Below are positions 8,814 through 17,203 of a stretch of DNA of 64,000 bases, piece after piece. The first letter of the stretch is position 1. The number at the start of each line of letters is the position of its first letter. The translations under genes were made by a program, and so were the position numbers. The notes under the pieces are model-generated. The model was not told where the DNA came from and made no database searches. It was given only the letters and a program-made list of their open reading frames with translations. The stretch covers positions 1 through 64,000 of the forward strand of contig JAJJLU010003492.1 in NCBI GenBank assembly GCA_023807065.1. Direction: 5' to 3'. This stretch comes from Isotricha intestinalis (Eukaryota; Ciliophora; Litostomatea; Vestibuliferida; Isotrichidae).

Positions 8814-11800
8814 ATGAAAGACAATCCAGAAACATCCCAAACAAAGAAGTCAATAGGAAATTCAAATCAAATATCCACAGTAGAAAATTCTGAATATAAG
8901 ATCGAACCAATCGAAACAATTCAAAAAAATATTAATTCATATTTATCTAACAAAAACCAAGGAAGTAATATAAATTACAATGAAAAGACTAAAAAAAATT
9001 ATCCTATTAAAAATTCAAATTATTTTGATAATAGATATACAAATTCTTATAATCATCATTCGAATAGTTATGGTTCTCATTTTGGAAATCAAACTTTAAA
9101 AAATACACATAGAACCAATACAATGTCTTATTATAGAAGTTATCAAGGAATAAAAAAAAGTTCAATAGAATTAAACAGAAATAATTATGCAATAAAAAAG
9201 AAAAAAATGGAAGAACATCCTAAAATTAATTCTCCTTTAAAAGGTAAAAATCATAATCAATTATTTTTCATTCATGCATATGATAAATGTTCTGATTTTT
9301 CAAATTATTCTTCTTTTCAAAATTTGAATCTAAAATTCTTAAAACAAAATTATAAAATGAAAGATCCTTTTGAAGGAGAACAAAATGAAAATAATCAAAA
9401 TTTAAATAAAAATATAGGTTCACCTAATTTAAATAATAATCAAATATGGAATATGAGAATGAACAAAAATCCAAATCAAGTTAATCCTTTATTATATAGA
9501 ATGAATGTATCAACTCCTTCAAATTCAAACTCAAATATGAATAATATTCAAATGCAATTAATGCAAAAAATGATGATGAATATTCAAAATAATGTTCAGA
9601 ATAATCAAATGAACTTAAATAATTTAGGCAATAATAATATTTTAATGAATCAAGTTAATCAAATTAATAAGAATTTTAATAATTTAATCTTAATGAATAA
9701 AGCACAAAATAACCCTAATAATCAAAATAATTCAAATCTTAATATTCAACAATATTTACAATTAATTCAGCACTTACAACAACAAATTTATATAGAATTT
9801 AAAAAAATGAATAATACAAATAATCTAAATTTAAACAATTTTAATAATATCAATAACATGGCAATTAACAATGTCAATAATCCAAATAATTTAAATGCAA
9901 TTAATAGCATTAATAAACATGAAATTGAAAATATTAATCCAAATGACATAAATAATTCTCAAAATATTCAAAATATTTTAAATTTATATCCAAATGAATC
10001 TTTTAACAAACCTTATGCTCCGATATTAAAATTATCACCTCCAAAAATGATGAATCAACAAATAAATTATAATTTCCAAACATATAATTTAAGTCCAATG
10101 AATATTAACAGTACAATAATGAATAATAACAATATAAATATTATGAATAATTCTGAAAATGAACCTTCCCAAGAAACAATAGATGAAAATCTAAAAACTG
10201 GAAAATATTTAACTGGTACAATAAGAATGAATAAATGCCATACTCATGGTTATATAACAGTCAAAGGATTAGAAAATGATATTTTAATAAGAGGAAGTAA
10301 GAATTTAAATCAATGTTTAAATTTAGATGAAGTTATTGTTGAATTATTACCAATTGAAGAATGGAAACCTCTTGTTAATAAAAAAAGGAAAATTTCATAT
10401 GTAAACGAAGAACCACAAATTCCAATCATTAATTCAAATGAAGCTCTAACTGATATTGAAAATGAAGAAAATTCAAATAAATTAATAAATAATAATAATA
10501 ATGATAGTTTAAGTAGTAATTATAAAGAAAAATTTGATACAAAAGAAGAAAGATTAAAATATATTAATAAAGTATATGATTTAAGACCAGAAGGAAAAAT
10601 AGTTAAAATATTAAAAAGTCCAAATAAAGAAAAAGAACAAATAGCAAAAATTGAAGTTTTTCAAAATCAATTATTTGCAATTCCAATTGATGAAACAATA
10701 CCAAGAATTCAAATTAAAAAGAGAAAGAGAAATGAAATAAATAAAAATGGAGATTTAATATATAAGAATAAATATTTCTTAGTAAAAATAATAGGTTGGA
10801 ACACAAATTCAAAATGTCCGAAAGGAACAATACAAAATGAAATAGGACCTTGTGGTAATATTGACGTTGAAAGTTTTGTATTATTAAGACAATATAATAT
10901 AGAATATAATGAAAATTTCCCAAATGAAGTAATTGAAGAATTAAATAAAAAAATAGAAAATTTAAAAATAACAGAAGAATTTATTAAAAATTCAAATAGA
11001 TTAGATTTACGTAATGATATTATATTTACATGTGATCCTTATACAAGTAAAGATTTAGATGATGCTATTTCAGTTAAATTAATTAATGAAGAAGAAGGTT
11101 TATTAGAAGTTGGAGTTCATATAGCAGATCCTTCATTATATGTTGAAAAAAATTCTTTGTTAGATAAACAAGCAATTTATAGAGGAACTACAGTTTATTT
11201 AGTTCAATTAAATATACCTATGTTACCTAAAATAATTTCTGAAAATATTTGTAGTTTAATGCCTAATAAAGATTCATTTGCAATTTCATGTATATTTAGA
11301 ATTAATTATAAAACTGGTGCTCTTGATTTAAATTTTAAACCAAAATTTGATTTAAGTGTTATTAACTCTAAAGCTAAATGGAATTATGATTTAGTTCAAG
11401 ATATTATTGATGGAAAAGATATAAAATATGAAAATTTAAATGAGAACGACGGTACAAAACCTTTAACTGAAGAAATTTTCAATGAAATGGTTAAAAGTGT
11501 TCATTTATTATATCAATTAACTAAATTAGTTAGAAAACAAAGATTTGAAAGTGGTTCTTTAATGATTAACAATGATAATATTCATTTTGATTTAGATGAA
11601 AAAAATAAACCAATTGGATTTAAAATTGAACAAAAAAAAGATTCACACAGTTTAATAGAAGAATTAATGTTAATTGCTAATAAATTATGTGCTGAATTTA
11701 TATATGATAATATGAAGCAATATGCTTTAATAAGAAGACATCCTTATTTAAATGATAATAAATTTAATGAAATTCAAAGATATTTAATTTCAAACAAAAT

Positions 11801-12521
11801 TAATGTCGATTATGAAGAACCTCAGGAATTAAATAAATTATTATTAGATTTGCAAAAAAATAATTTAAATAAATTTCTATGTATTCAACATAAATTAAAA
11901 ACATTTATGTTAAGAGCAGAATATGTTATTGCAGGGTATTTTGATTTTGATGAATTAAAACATTGTGCTTTAAATTTTGAATTATATACTCATTTTACAT
12001 CTCCAATAAGAAGATATCCAGACATTATTGTTCATAAACAAATAAAAGAAATATTAAAAATGAAAACAGGAGAAATTCAAAAGGAAGATTTTAAAAAATT
12101 TGATGAATATTCTCCTTTAATGGAACATTTTAATGATGTTTATAATAATAGTAAACAAATTTCTCAAAAAAGTCAAAGAATATTTCAATGCATTTATTTA
12201 AAAACTATTCCATATAAGAAATATGAGGCTTTAATAATGGATATTAATGGTAAATCTAATAAAAGAATTAATGTCAATGAAATTATTGTTGCATTATTTA
12301 TTCCTGAAATTAATTTAGAATTAGAATGGAAAAAAGAAGATAATGAAAACATTATTAATATTAGATTTGAAAAAAATGATAATGAATTAATAATTGACTA
12401 TAAAACTGAAAATGGGGGAATTGGAAATAAAACTTTAAAAACTTTTGATAGCATTAAAGTCGATTTAATTGCTCAAGATTCAATTCCCATTGATATTAAA
12501 TGTATTATTAATTTGAATTAA
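8814..12521 (+). CDS. DIS3L2-like 3'-5' exoribonuclease (RNase II/RNB family)
   Basis: 1235 residues. Residues 1-455 are an Asn/Gln/Met-rich prion-like extension. A cold-shock OB domain follows (about 458-530, KTGKYLTGTIRMNKCHTHGYI), a second near 590-700, then the RNB catalytic domain from about 725. Its metal site is complete: C-DPYTSKDLDDA gives Asp741, Asp747, Asp749 and Asp750, the four acidic residues of RNase II enzymes. Later hallmarks are EELMLIANK, ALIRRHP and FTSPIRRYPDIIVH. A degenerate S1-like end closes the protein. There is no N-terminal PIN nuclease, so it resembles DIS3L2, the cytoplasmic exosome-independent enzyme that degrades uridylated RNA, more than DIS3. The long Asn-rich arm is unusual and could drive condensation. 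Next to DNAJC17-like and kinase genes on the same strand. Confidence 0.93.
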   Translation: MKDNPETSQTKKSIGNSNQISTVENSEYKIEPIETIQKNINSYLSNKNQGSNINYNEKTKKNYPIKNSNYFDNRYTNSYNHHSNSYGSHFGNQTLKNTHRTNTMSYYRSYQGIKKSSIELNRNNYAIKKKKMEEHPKINSPLKGKNHNQLFFIHAYDKCSDFSNYSSFQNLNLKFLKQNYKMKDPFEGEQNENNQNLNKNIGSPNLNNNQIWNMRMNKNPNQVNPLLYRMNVSTPSNSNSNMNNIQMQLMQKMMMNIQNNVQNNQMNLNNLGNNNILMNQVNQINKNFNNLILMNKAQNNPNNQNNSNLNIQQYLQLIQHLQQQIYIEFKKMNNTNNLNLNNFNNINNMAINNVNNPNNLNAINSINKHEIENINPNDINNSQNIQNILNLYPNESFNKPYAPILKLSPPKMMNQQINYNFQTYNLSPMNINSTIMNNNNINIMNNSENEPSQETIDENLKTGKYLTGTIRMNKCHTHGYITVKGLENDILIRGSKNLNQCLNLDEVIVELLPIEEWKPLVNKKRKISYVNEEPQIPIINSNEALTDIENEENSNKLINNNNNDSLSSNYKEKFDTKEERLKYINKVYDLRPEGKIVKILKSPNKEKEQIAKIEVFQNQLFAIPIDETIPRIQIKKRKRNEINKNGDLIYKNKYFLVKIIGWNTNSKCPKGTIQNEIGPCGNIDVESFVLLRQYNIEYNENFPNEVIEELNKKIENLKITEEFIKNSNRLDLRNDIIFTCDPYTSKDLDDAISVKLINEEEGLLEVGVHIADPSLYVEKNSLLDKQAIYRGTTVYLVQLNIPMLPKIISENICSLMPNKDSFAISCIFRINYKTGALDLNFKPKFDLSVINSKAKWNYDLVQDIIDGKDIKYENLNENDGTKPLTEEIFNEMVKSVHLLYQLTKLVRKQRFESGSLMINNDNIHFDLDEKNKPIGFKIEQKKDSHSLIEELMLIANKLCAEFIYDNMKQYALIRRHPYLNDNKFNEIQRYLISNKINVDYEEPQELNKLLLDLQKNNLNKFLCIQHKLKTFMLRAEYVIAGYFDFDELKHCALNFELYTHFTSPIRRYPDIIVHKQIKEILKMKTGEIQKEDFKKFDEYSPLMEHFNDVYNNSKQISQKSQRIFQCIYLKTIPYKKYEALIMDINGKSNKRINVNEIIVALFIPEINLELEWKKEDNENIINIRFEKNDNELIIDYKTENGGIGNKTLKTFDSIKVDLIAQDSIPIDIKCIINLN

Positions 12522-12643
12522 ATTTATTTTTTATTCTTTTAAAAATTTGAAAAATTTAGAAAAGATAAATATGAGAAATTAAAAATAAAAAAATTTCTTT
12601 TTTGTTTATTTATTTTTTAATTATATTAATTATTTAAATAATA

Positions 12644-13402
12644 ATGAGTTCTTTTGATAATTATTATACAATTTTAAATATTGAAAGAAATTCTGATTTG
12701 GAAGAAATAAAAAGAGCATATAAAAAACAAATAAAAATTTATCATCCAGATAAAAATAAAGACAAAAATTCCACTGAAACTTTTTTAAAAATTCAAAAAG
12801 CTTTCGAAACTTTAACAGATGAGAAAAAAAAGAAAGAATATGATTTAAATTTATTAGATTATGAACAAAAACAAAAATTATCTAAAAGAAGAAAAGAAAT
12901 GATAAATGAATTAGAAAGAAAAGAAAAAGAAGCAAAGAATAAAACTTATGAAAGTAAGATTTTAAATAAAAAAACATTTAGATTTAATTCTCCTCTTAGT
13001 AAAGTTTATCAATATAATAATTATGAGAATAATGATTGTTTAAAAGTTGAATTTATTTCAGATAAAAAAATTGAATTTTCAAAAAGTTTAATTAAAGCTT
13101 ATTTCAGTGAATATGGTATTATTCAAAATATTATTTTAGATTTTAAAAATAAATTTGCATTTATTAAATTAAATTCAAAATTAAGTATTTTTGATTTAAT
13201 TCAAAATATGAAAAAAAATGATAATATAAATAAACTTTTTAAAATTGAAAAATTCAATTGGAATAAAATAGACCAAAAATTAAAAGAAATAAAAATAAAA
13301 GATAATAAAACAAAACAAAAATTAAGTACAGAAAAAATATTAAATGAAGAAAATTTAACAAATTTATCATTAGATGAATTTGAAAAAATGCTATTTAAAT
13401 AG
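12644..13402 (+). CDS. J-domain protein with C-terminal RRM, DNAJC17/Cwf23-like
   Basis: 252 residues. Residues 5-68 are a J domain with the HPD triad (His34-Pro35-Asp36) that stimulates HSP70 ATPase, starting NYYTILNIERNSDLEEIK. A basic helix follows (LSKRRKEMINELERKEKEA), then about 127-205 looks like an RNA-recognition motif (LKVEFISDKKIEFSKSLIKA ... NKFAFIKLN). J domain, helix and RRM is the DNAJC17/Cwf23 architecture, a spliceosome-associated co-chaperone. The RRM assignment is weaker than the J domain. The frame ends in TAG, one proof that TAG is a stop here. It lies 122 bp after the exoribonuclease and only 46 bp before the next kinase on the same strand. Confidence 0.88.
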   Translation: MSSFDNYYTILNIERNSDLEEIKRAYKKQIKIYHPDKNKDKNSTETFLKIQKAFETLTDEKKKKEYDLNLLDYEQKQKLSKRRKEMINELERKEKEAKNKTYESKILNKKTFRFNSPLSKVYQYNNYENNDCLKVEFISDKKIEFSKSLIKAYFSEYGIIQNIILDFKNKFAFIKLNSKLSIFDLIQNMKKNDNINKLFKIEKFNWNKIDQKLKEIKIKDNKTKQKLSTEKILNEENLTNLSLDEFEKMLFK

Positions 13403-13448
13403 AATAAATTTAATTTTTTTTTACTTTAAAAATTAATTAATTTTTAAA

Positions 13449-15026
13449 ATGGAAAAATGTTCAATTTGTGAAGAAAAAATAATAAAAGAAAAAAAAATAA
13501 AATGTTCAATATGTTCAATAATATGTTGTTCAATATCATGTTTATTAGATCATTATTCAATTCATGAATTTATTAAACCTGAAAGTGAAACAAAAAATTT
13601 AATCTCATCATTAAAAAGAAGACAATCAGAAAATTTAACGGAAAAATATTTGTTTTTATCTTCAGGAAATTTCATTGAACCAAATAAATTTGATAATAAT
13701 TATAAATTAGATAACTTTGAAATAGTAAATCAAGGTTTTTTCCCTTTTGAATTAGGACAAGGAAGTTTTGGAAGAGTTTATTTAGGAAAAAACAAAATTA
13801 ATAATGAATTATGTGCAATAAAGACGATAAATAAAAAACAAATATATAGAATGTACGGAAATTATAATATCATATATGATGAAATTTCTATTCATTCAAG
13901 ATGCATTCATAAAAATATAATTAGATTATATAATTATTATGAAGATGAAAATGAATTTAAATTAATTTTAGAATATGCTTCAAATGGAAATTTATATGAA
14001 AAAATAAAAAAAGAAAAACAATTAAATGAAAAAACAGCATATTCATATTTCATTCAAATATTAAATGCAGTATTTTTCCTTCATTTAAATAATATAATTC
14101 ATAGAGATATAAAACCAGAAAATATATTAATTAATGATAAAGGAATTTTAAAATTATGTGATTTTGGTTGGAGTAAAGAAATTGATTTAGAGAAAAGAAA
14201 TACATTTTGTGGAACTGTTGAATATATGGCTCCTGAAATTGTTGAAAATGAAAATTATGATTTTGGAGTTGATATCTGGAGTTTAGGTATTTTATTATAT
14301 GAAATGATTATTGGTCATTCACCTTTCCATGATAAATTAAATAAAAATATTATGATTAAAATTAAAGAACATAAACTTACATTTAATGAAAATTTTAGTT
14401 TTAATTGCCAAGATTTAATTAAAAAATTACTTAATGTTAATCCTGAAAAAAGATTAAAATTAAAAGATATTTGTAATCATCCTTTTATTCTTGAATATAT
14501 GAATGATTGTTGTTACTTGAAAAATGAAAATAAAGAAAATGAAAAAAATATTGTTAATGTTAGAAAAAATAGAAGATGTTCTTCTTCAAAAAATTTAATG
14601 TATCGAGTTAATTCTATTAATACAATTGATATTATTAAAGGAACTTTAAATTGTAAATTAGAAAAAGCAAAACAAGAAATTAAACATATTGATTTTAAAC
14701 ATCAAAAATTTGAATGTTTTGAAAATTTTAAAGATAAAACAGATAAGAAAAAACTTAGCAAATGTAAATGTATTCCTATTGTTAAAAGTAAAACTATAAT
14801 AAATAATAATAAGGAAAAAGAAAAAGGAAATAAATTTGACAATTTCCCAATAAATGAAAATATAGATATTTATAATGAAAATATTAATAAAACAAATTTA
14901 TTGAATTATATAATGAATCCTGGAAGAATAAAAGAATTTTCTAAATCTTATAAAAAAGATGGAACAAAAAAATTTATTGCTGAAATAAATTTTAAAAACT
15001 TGGAAGGTGCAATTTCAAAATACTAA
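13449..15026 (+). CDS. Aurora-like Ser/Thr protein kinase with N-terminal zinc-binding motif
   Basis: 525 residues. The first 40 hold a compact Cys/His cluster (C4xxC7, C19xxC22, C26 or C27, C31, H35, H39), like HIT or MYND zinc fingers. The kinase domain covers about 97-350: GQGSFGRVY (103-111), Lys125, HRDIKPEN from His218, DFG at 238-240 with the Aurora-type CDFGWSKE, and a T-loop RNTFCGTVEYMAPE with Thr252 at the usual activating position. All catalytic residues are present. The tail is Lys/Asn-rich with a few Cys. Human Aurora has no zinc finger, so this is a protist-specific form; a related AGC/PLK-like kinase is possible. Likely role in division or the microtubule cytoskeleton. Confidence 0.88.
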   Translation: MEKCSICEEKIIKEKKIKCSICSIICCSISCLLDHYSIHEFIKPESETKNLISSLKRRQSENLTEKYLFLSSGNFIEPNKFDNNYKLDNFEIVNQGFFPFELGQGSFGRVYLGKNKINNELCAIKTINKKQIYRMYGNYNIIYDEISIHSRCIHKNIIRLYNYYEDENEFKLILEYASNGNLYEKIKKEKQLNEKTAYSYFIQILNAVFFLHLNNIIHRDIKPENILINDKGILKLCDFGWSKEIDLEKRNTFCGTVEYMAPEIVENENYDFGVDIWSLGILLYEMIIGHSPFHDKLNKNIMIKIKEHKLTFNENFSFNCQDLIKKLLNVNPEKRLKLKDICNHPFILEYMNDCCYLKNENKENEKNIVNVRKNRRCSSSKNLMYRVNSINTIDIIKGTLNCKLEKAKQEIKHIDFKHQKFECFENFKDKTDKKKLSKCKCIPIVKSKTIINNNKEKEKGNKFDNFPINENIDIYNENINKTNLLNYIMNPGRIKEFSKSYKKDGTKKFIAEINFKNLEGAISKY

Positions 15027-15120
15027 ATGATTTCTTTATTTAAAAAATATTATATTTATTTATGTTATATAATTATTTTATAATTTAAAAAAATAAGTAT
15101 TATTATTTATTAAACAAATT

Positions 15121-15830
15121 TAGATAAAATAAAACACAAATAGAAAAGGAAAAAGAAAATGTTCCTCATGAACAAAAAATTTAAAATTGAATGGAAAATG
15201 AAAAATGATGTATTTCAAAAAAAGAAGTGAAAGAAACTGAAAATTTAAAAGGAAGATATTTAAAATGCAATAATTTAGAATATTATGATGAAATGAAAGA
15301 AAAGATATGAAGAGATAATAAAATATGAAAATGTAAGAAAAGAAATAGAAGAGATAACTCCATTAATAAATTAATTAAAGCCAATTATGAAATCATTAAA
15401 AATTCAGAATAATCAGAATCAAAAATATATTAAATAAATATGAAAATGTAAGATTAATTAGAAGAAATGTAAATGATGGAAGAGCAAAAAATTTAACTGA
15501 GAAAAATTATTTAAAGATTTTTATAATAGATTTTGATATTTTATTGTTTTTATTAACTTATTTATTGTTACTTATTTAAAAGAAATAGAGTTTTATAAAA
15601 GTTATATTATTAATAAAGTTTTTGAAAATTGAATTTAAAGAGAATTTAAATTTAATAATAATAATAATGAGAAAATTTAAATTACTCGCTTTATATGTGA
15701 GTTAATATTGAAACTTTAACTTCTAAATCAAATTTCTTGAAGATAGTAATAAAGATATATTAATTGATGTTCTTGAATATATTTCTTATTAATATTTACT
15801 AATTTCAATTAAACTAAAATAAAATTTTAA
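15121..15830 (+). pseudogene. decayed protein-coding gene (relic)
   Basis: No long open frame, but successive plus-strand frames read like protein. They run through KFKIEWKMKNDVFQKK, then EVKETENLKGRYLKCNNL, then EEIIKYENVRKEIEEITPL, a TAA, LKPIMKSLKIQNNQNQ, and further on YENVRLIRRNVNDGRAKN and FLEDSNKDILIDVLEYIS. At least two shifts of frame and several stops interrupt it, so no product is possible. The G content and acidic residues are well above the flanking DNA. The translation could be a helical protein, but I do not recognise the family. It may be a decayed duplicate of a gene elsewhere in the genome. Confidence 0.5.
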
Positions 15831-15886
15831 TCAAAAAAAAAACAGTTTTATTAAAAATAAAAAAAATATATTAATTAAAAACAAAA

Positions 15887-16204
15887 ATGAAAATATATTC
15901 TTTAATATTTACAATTTTATTAACAATTACAATATCAAAAGTTCTAAAAAAAAAAACAACTTGTAGAAATTTAGGTGATAACTGTGATTTAACATCATAT
16001 TGTTGTGGAAGTTGGGTATGTAAAGATTATATATGTGCCGTAAAAGGAACAAAAGATAATCAAGTTGAATGGGCTCCTAAAGGAGATAAATGTGATGTTT
16101 TTCATCATTGCAGAAAATATTATCATTGTGAATCAAATTATTGTGTTATTACTAAGAATAAAGTTATTTCTGATGTTGAAAAAACTTTGATATATGATTA
16201 TTAA
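15887..16204 (+). CDS. small secreted cysteine-rich protein
   Basis: 105 residues. Residues 1-18 form a signal peptide (MKIYSLIFTILLTITIS). The mature part has two disulfide-type modules. The first has the spacing C-x6-C-x5-CC-x4-C-x4-C (CRNLGDNCDLTSYCC... to CAV), close to knottin or dickkopf-type modules. The second is shorter (KCDVFHHCRKYYHCESNYC). Ten cysteines in about 60 residues imply a secreted, disulfide-bonded protein or a granule content. I cannot say more about its function. It stands alone between a gene relic and about 1 kb of non-coding DNA. Confidence 0.75.
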   Translation: MKIYSLIFTILLTITISKVLKKKTTCRNLGDNCDLTSYCCGSWVCKDYICAVKGTKDNQVEWAPKGDKCDVFHHCRKYYHCESNYCVITKNKVISDVEKTLIYDY

Positions 16205-16990
16205 ATATATTCAATTTTTATTTCTAAATTAAATAAATATTTTTCTTTACAGTTATAATCTTATAATTTAATTTATTTTTATGAACTATTTTTTAATAAG
16301 ATATTGGATTGAAACTTTTCTGGTAATTTGTTTTTTTTAAATTAAAGAAATTATTCACTAATTTTTTATTATTTAAAATTAAGAAATTTTATTTAATAGA
16401 CCAAAAAAAATTTTTTTTAATATGTATATATTATTTAAATTTTTATTAAATTTGATAGTTACTTTTCATGATGACAAACAGATGACGAGTATGATCATTT
16501 TTAATGATTATAATGAGGCATTTGTCTGAAATAATAATAATTAAATAATTTTGAATAAATCCAAATAATTACTTATCTTAAAAGAAAAATTGAATTGTTA
16601 AAAAATTATTTTTTTGGAAAAAAGAAAAAAAATGGAGAATGCTTATATTATATTTTTCAAAAAACAATTATATTCTTAAAAAAATTTTATTTGTAATGAA
16701 AGAGATTAATAAAATATATAATTAAATAATTAATAATCATTATAACTAATAATTTGACTTATTTTAATCAAAATTCTTTTAAAATAAAATATAAATAAGG
16801 TAATTAGTATTAAATAATTCTCAAAAAACAATTTTTACCAGTATATCCTTTCATAATTTTAAATAAATTCATATGATTCAATTCATAATAGGTTAATAAA
16901 AAAAAACTTTAAAAATAATTAATGAAAAAATAATTTAAAAGAGGAATTAAAAATAAAAGGTATTATTGTCAAAAATTACTTGAAAATTGA

Positions 16991-17020
16991 AATTAACTCT
17001 TGTTTTATTAAGAGTTGATT
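16991..17020. repeat. inverted repeat / RNA hairpin
   Basis: AATTAACTCTT (16991-17001), an 8-nt loop, then AAGAGTTGATT (17010-17020): an 11-bp stem with one G-U pair. It is followed by a second hairpin at 17057-17075. Could be the 3' end of an RNA gene or a regulatory element of the gene at 17204. Confidence 0.45.
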
Positions 17021-17056
17021 TTATATTTATTAAATTATATATTTCATCATTTAGGA

Positions 17057-17075
17057 TTTCCATTCTTAATGGAAA
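17057..17075. repeat. inverted repeat / RNA hairpin
   Basis: TTTCCAT (17057-17063), 5-nt loop, ATGGAAA (17069-17075): a perfect 7-bp stem. It lies 37 bp after the 11-bp hairpin; no known RNA family was recognised. Confidence 0.4.
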
Positions 17076-17203
17076 ATAAATAATATGATTTTTTTATTTC
17101 TTTTTATTGATAAAGAACAATTTTTTATAATATTATATGAAATGAATACTTTAAAAAAGTAATGAAATATAATTTAAATTTATGAAAAAAAATAAATGTA
17201 TAA

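Larger units (their letters stand above)
16205..17203. other. intergenic DNA with two hairpins and a possible box C/D-like stretch
   Basis: No coding-like frame. Two strong inverted repeats lie 130-210 bp before the next gene (listed separately). At 16468-16474 there is ATGATGA and at 16526-16529 CTGA, the boxes C and D of a snoRNA at a fitting distance, but the bases outside the boxes do not pair, so this is only a candidate. The rest is A/T-rich. Confidence 0.4.

Noticed and set aside
16468..16529. Possible box C/D snoRNA (ATGATGA ... CTGA)
   Set aside because: Boxes fit, but no terminal stem and no visible guide target; kept only as a note in the intergenic entry.
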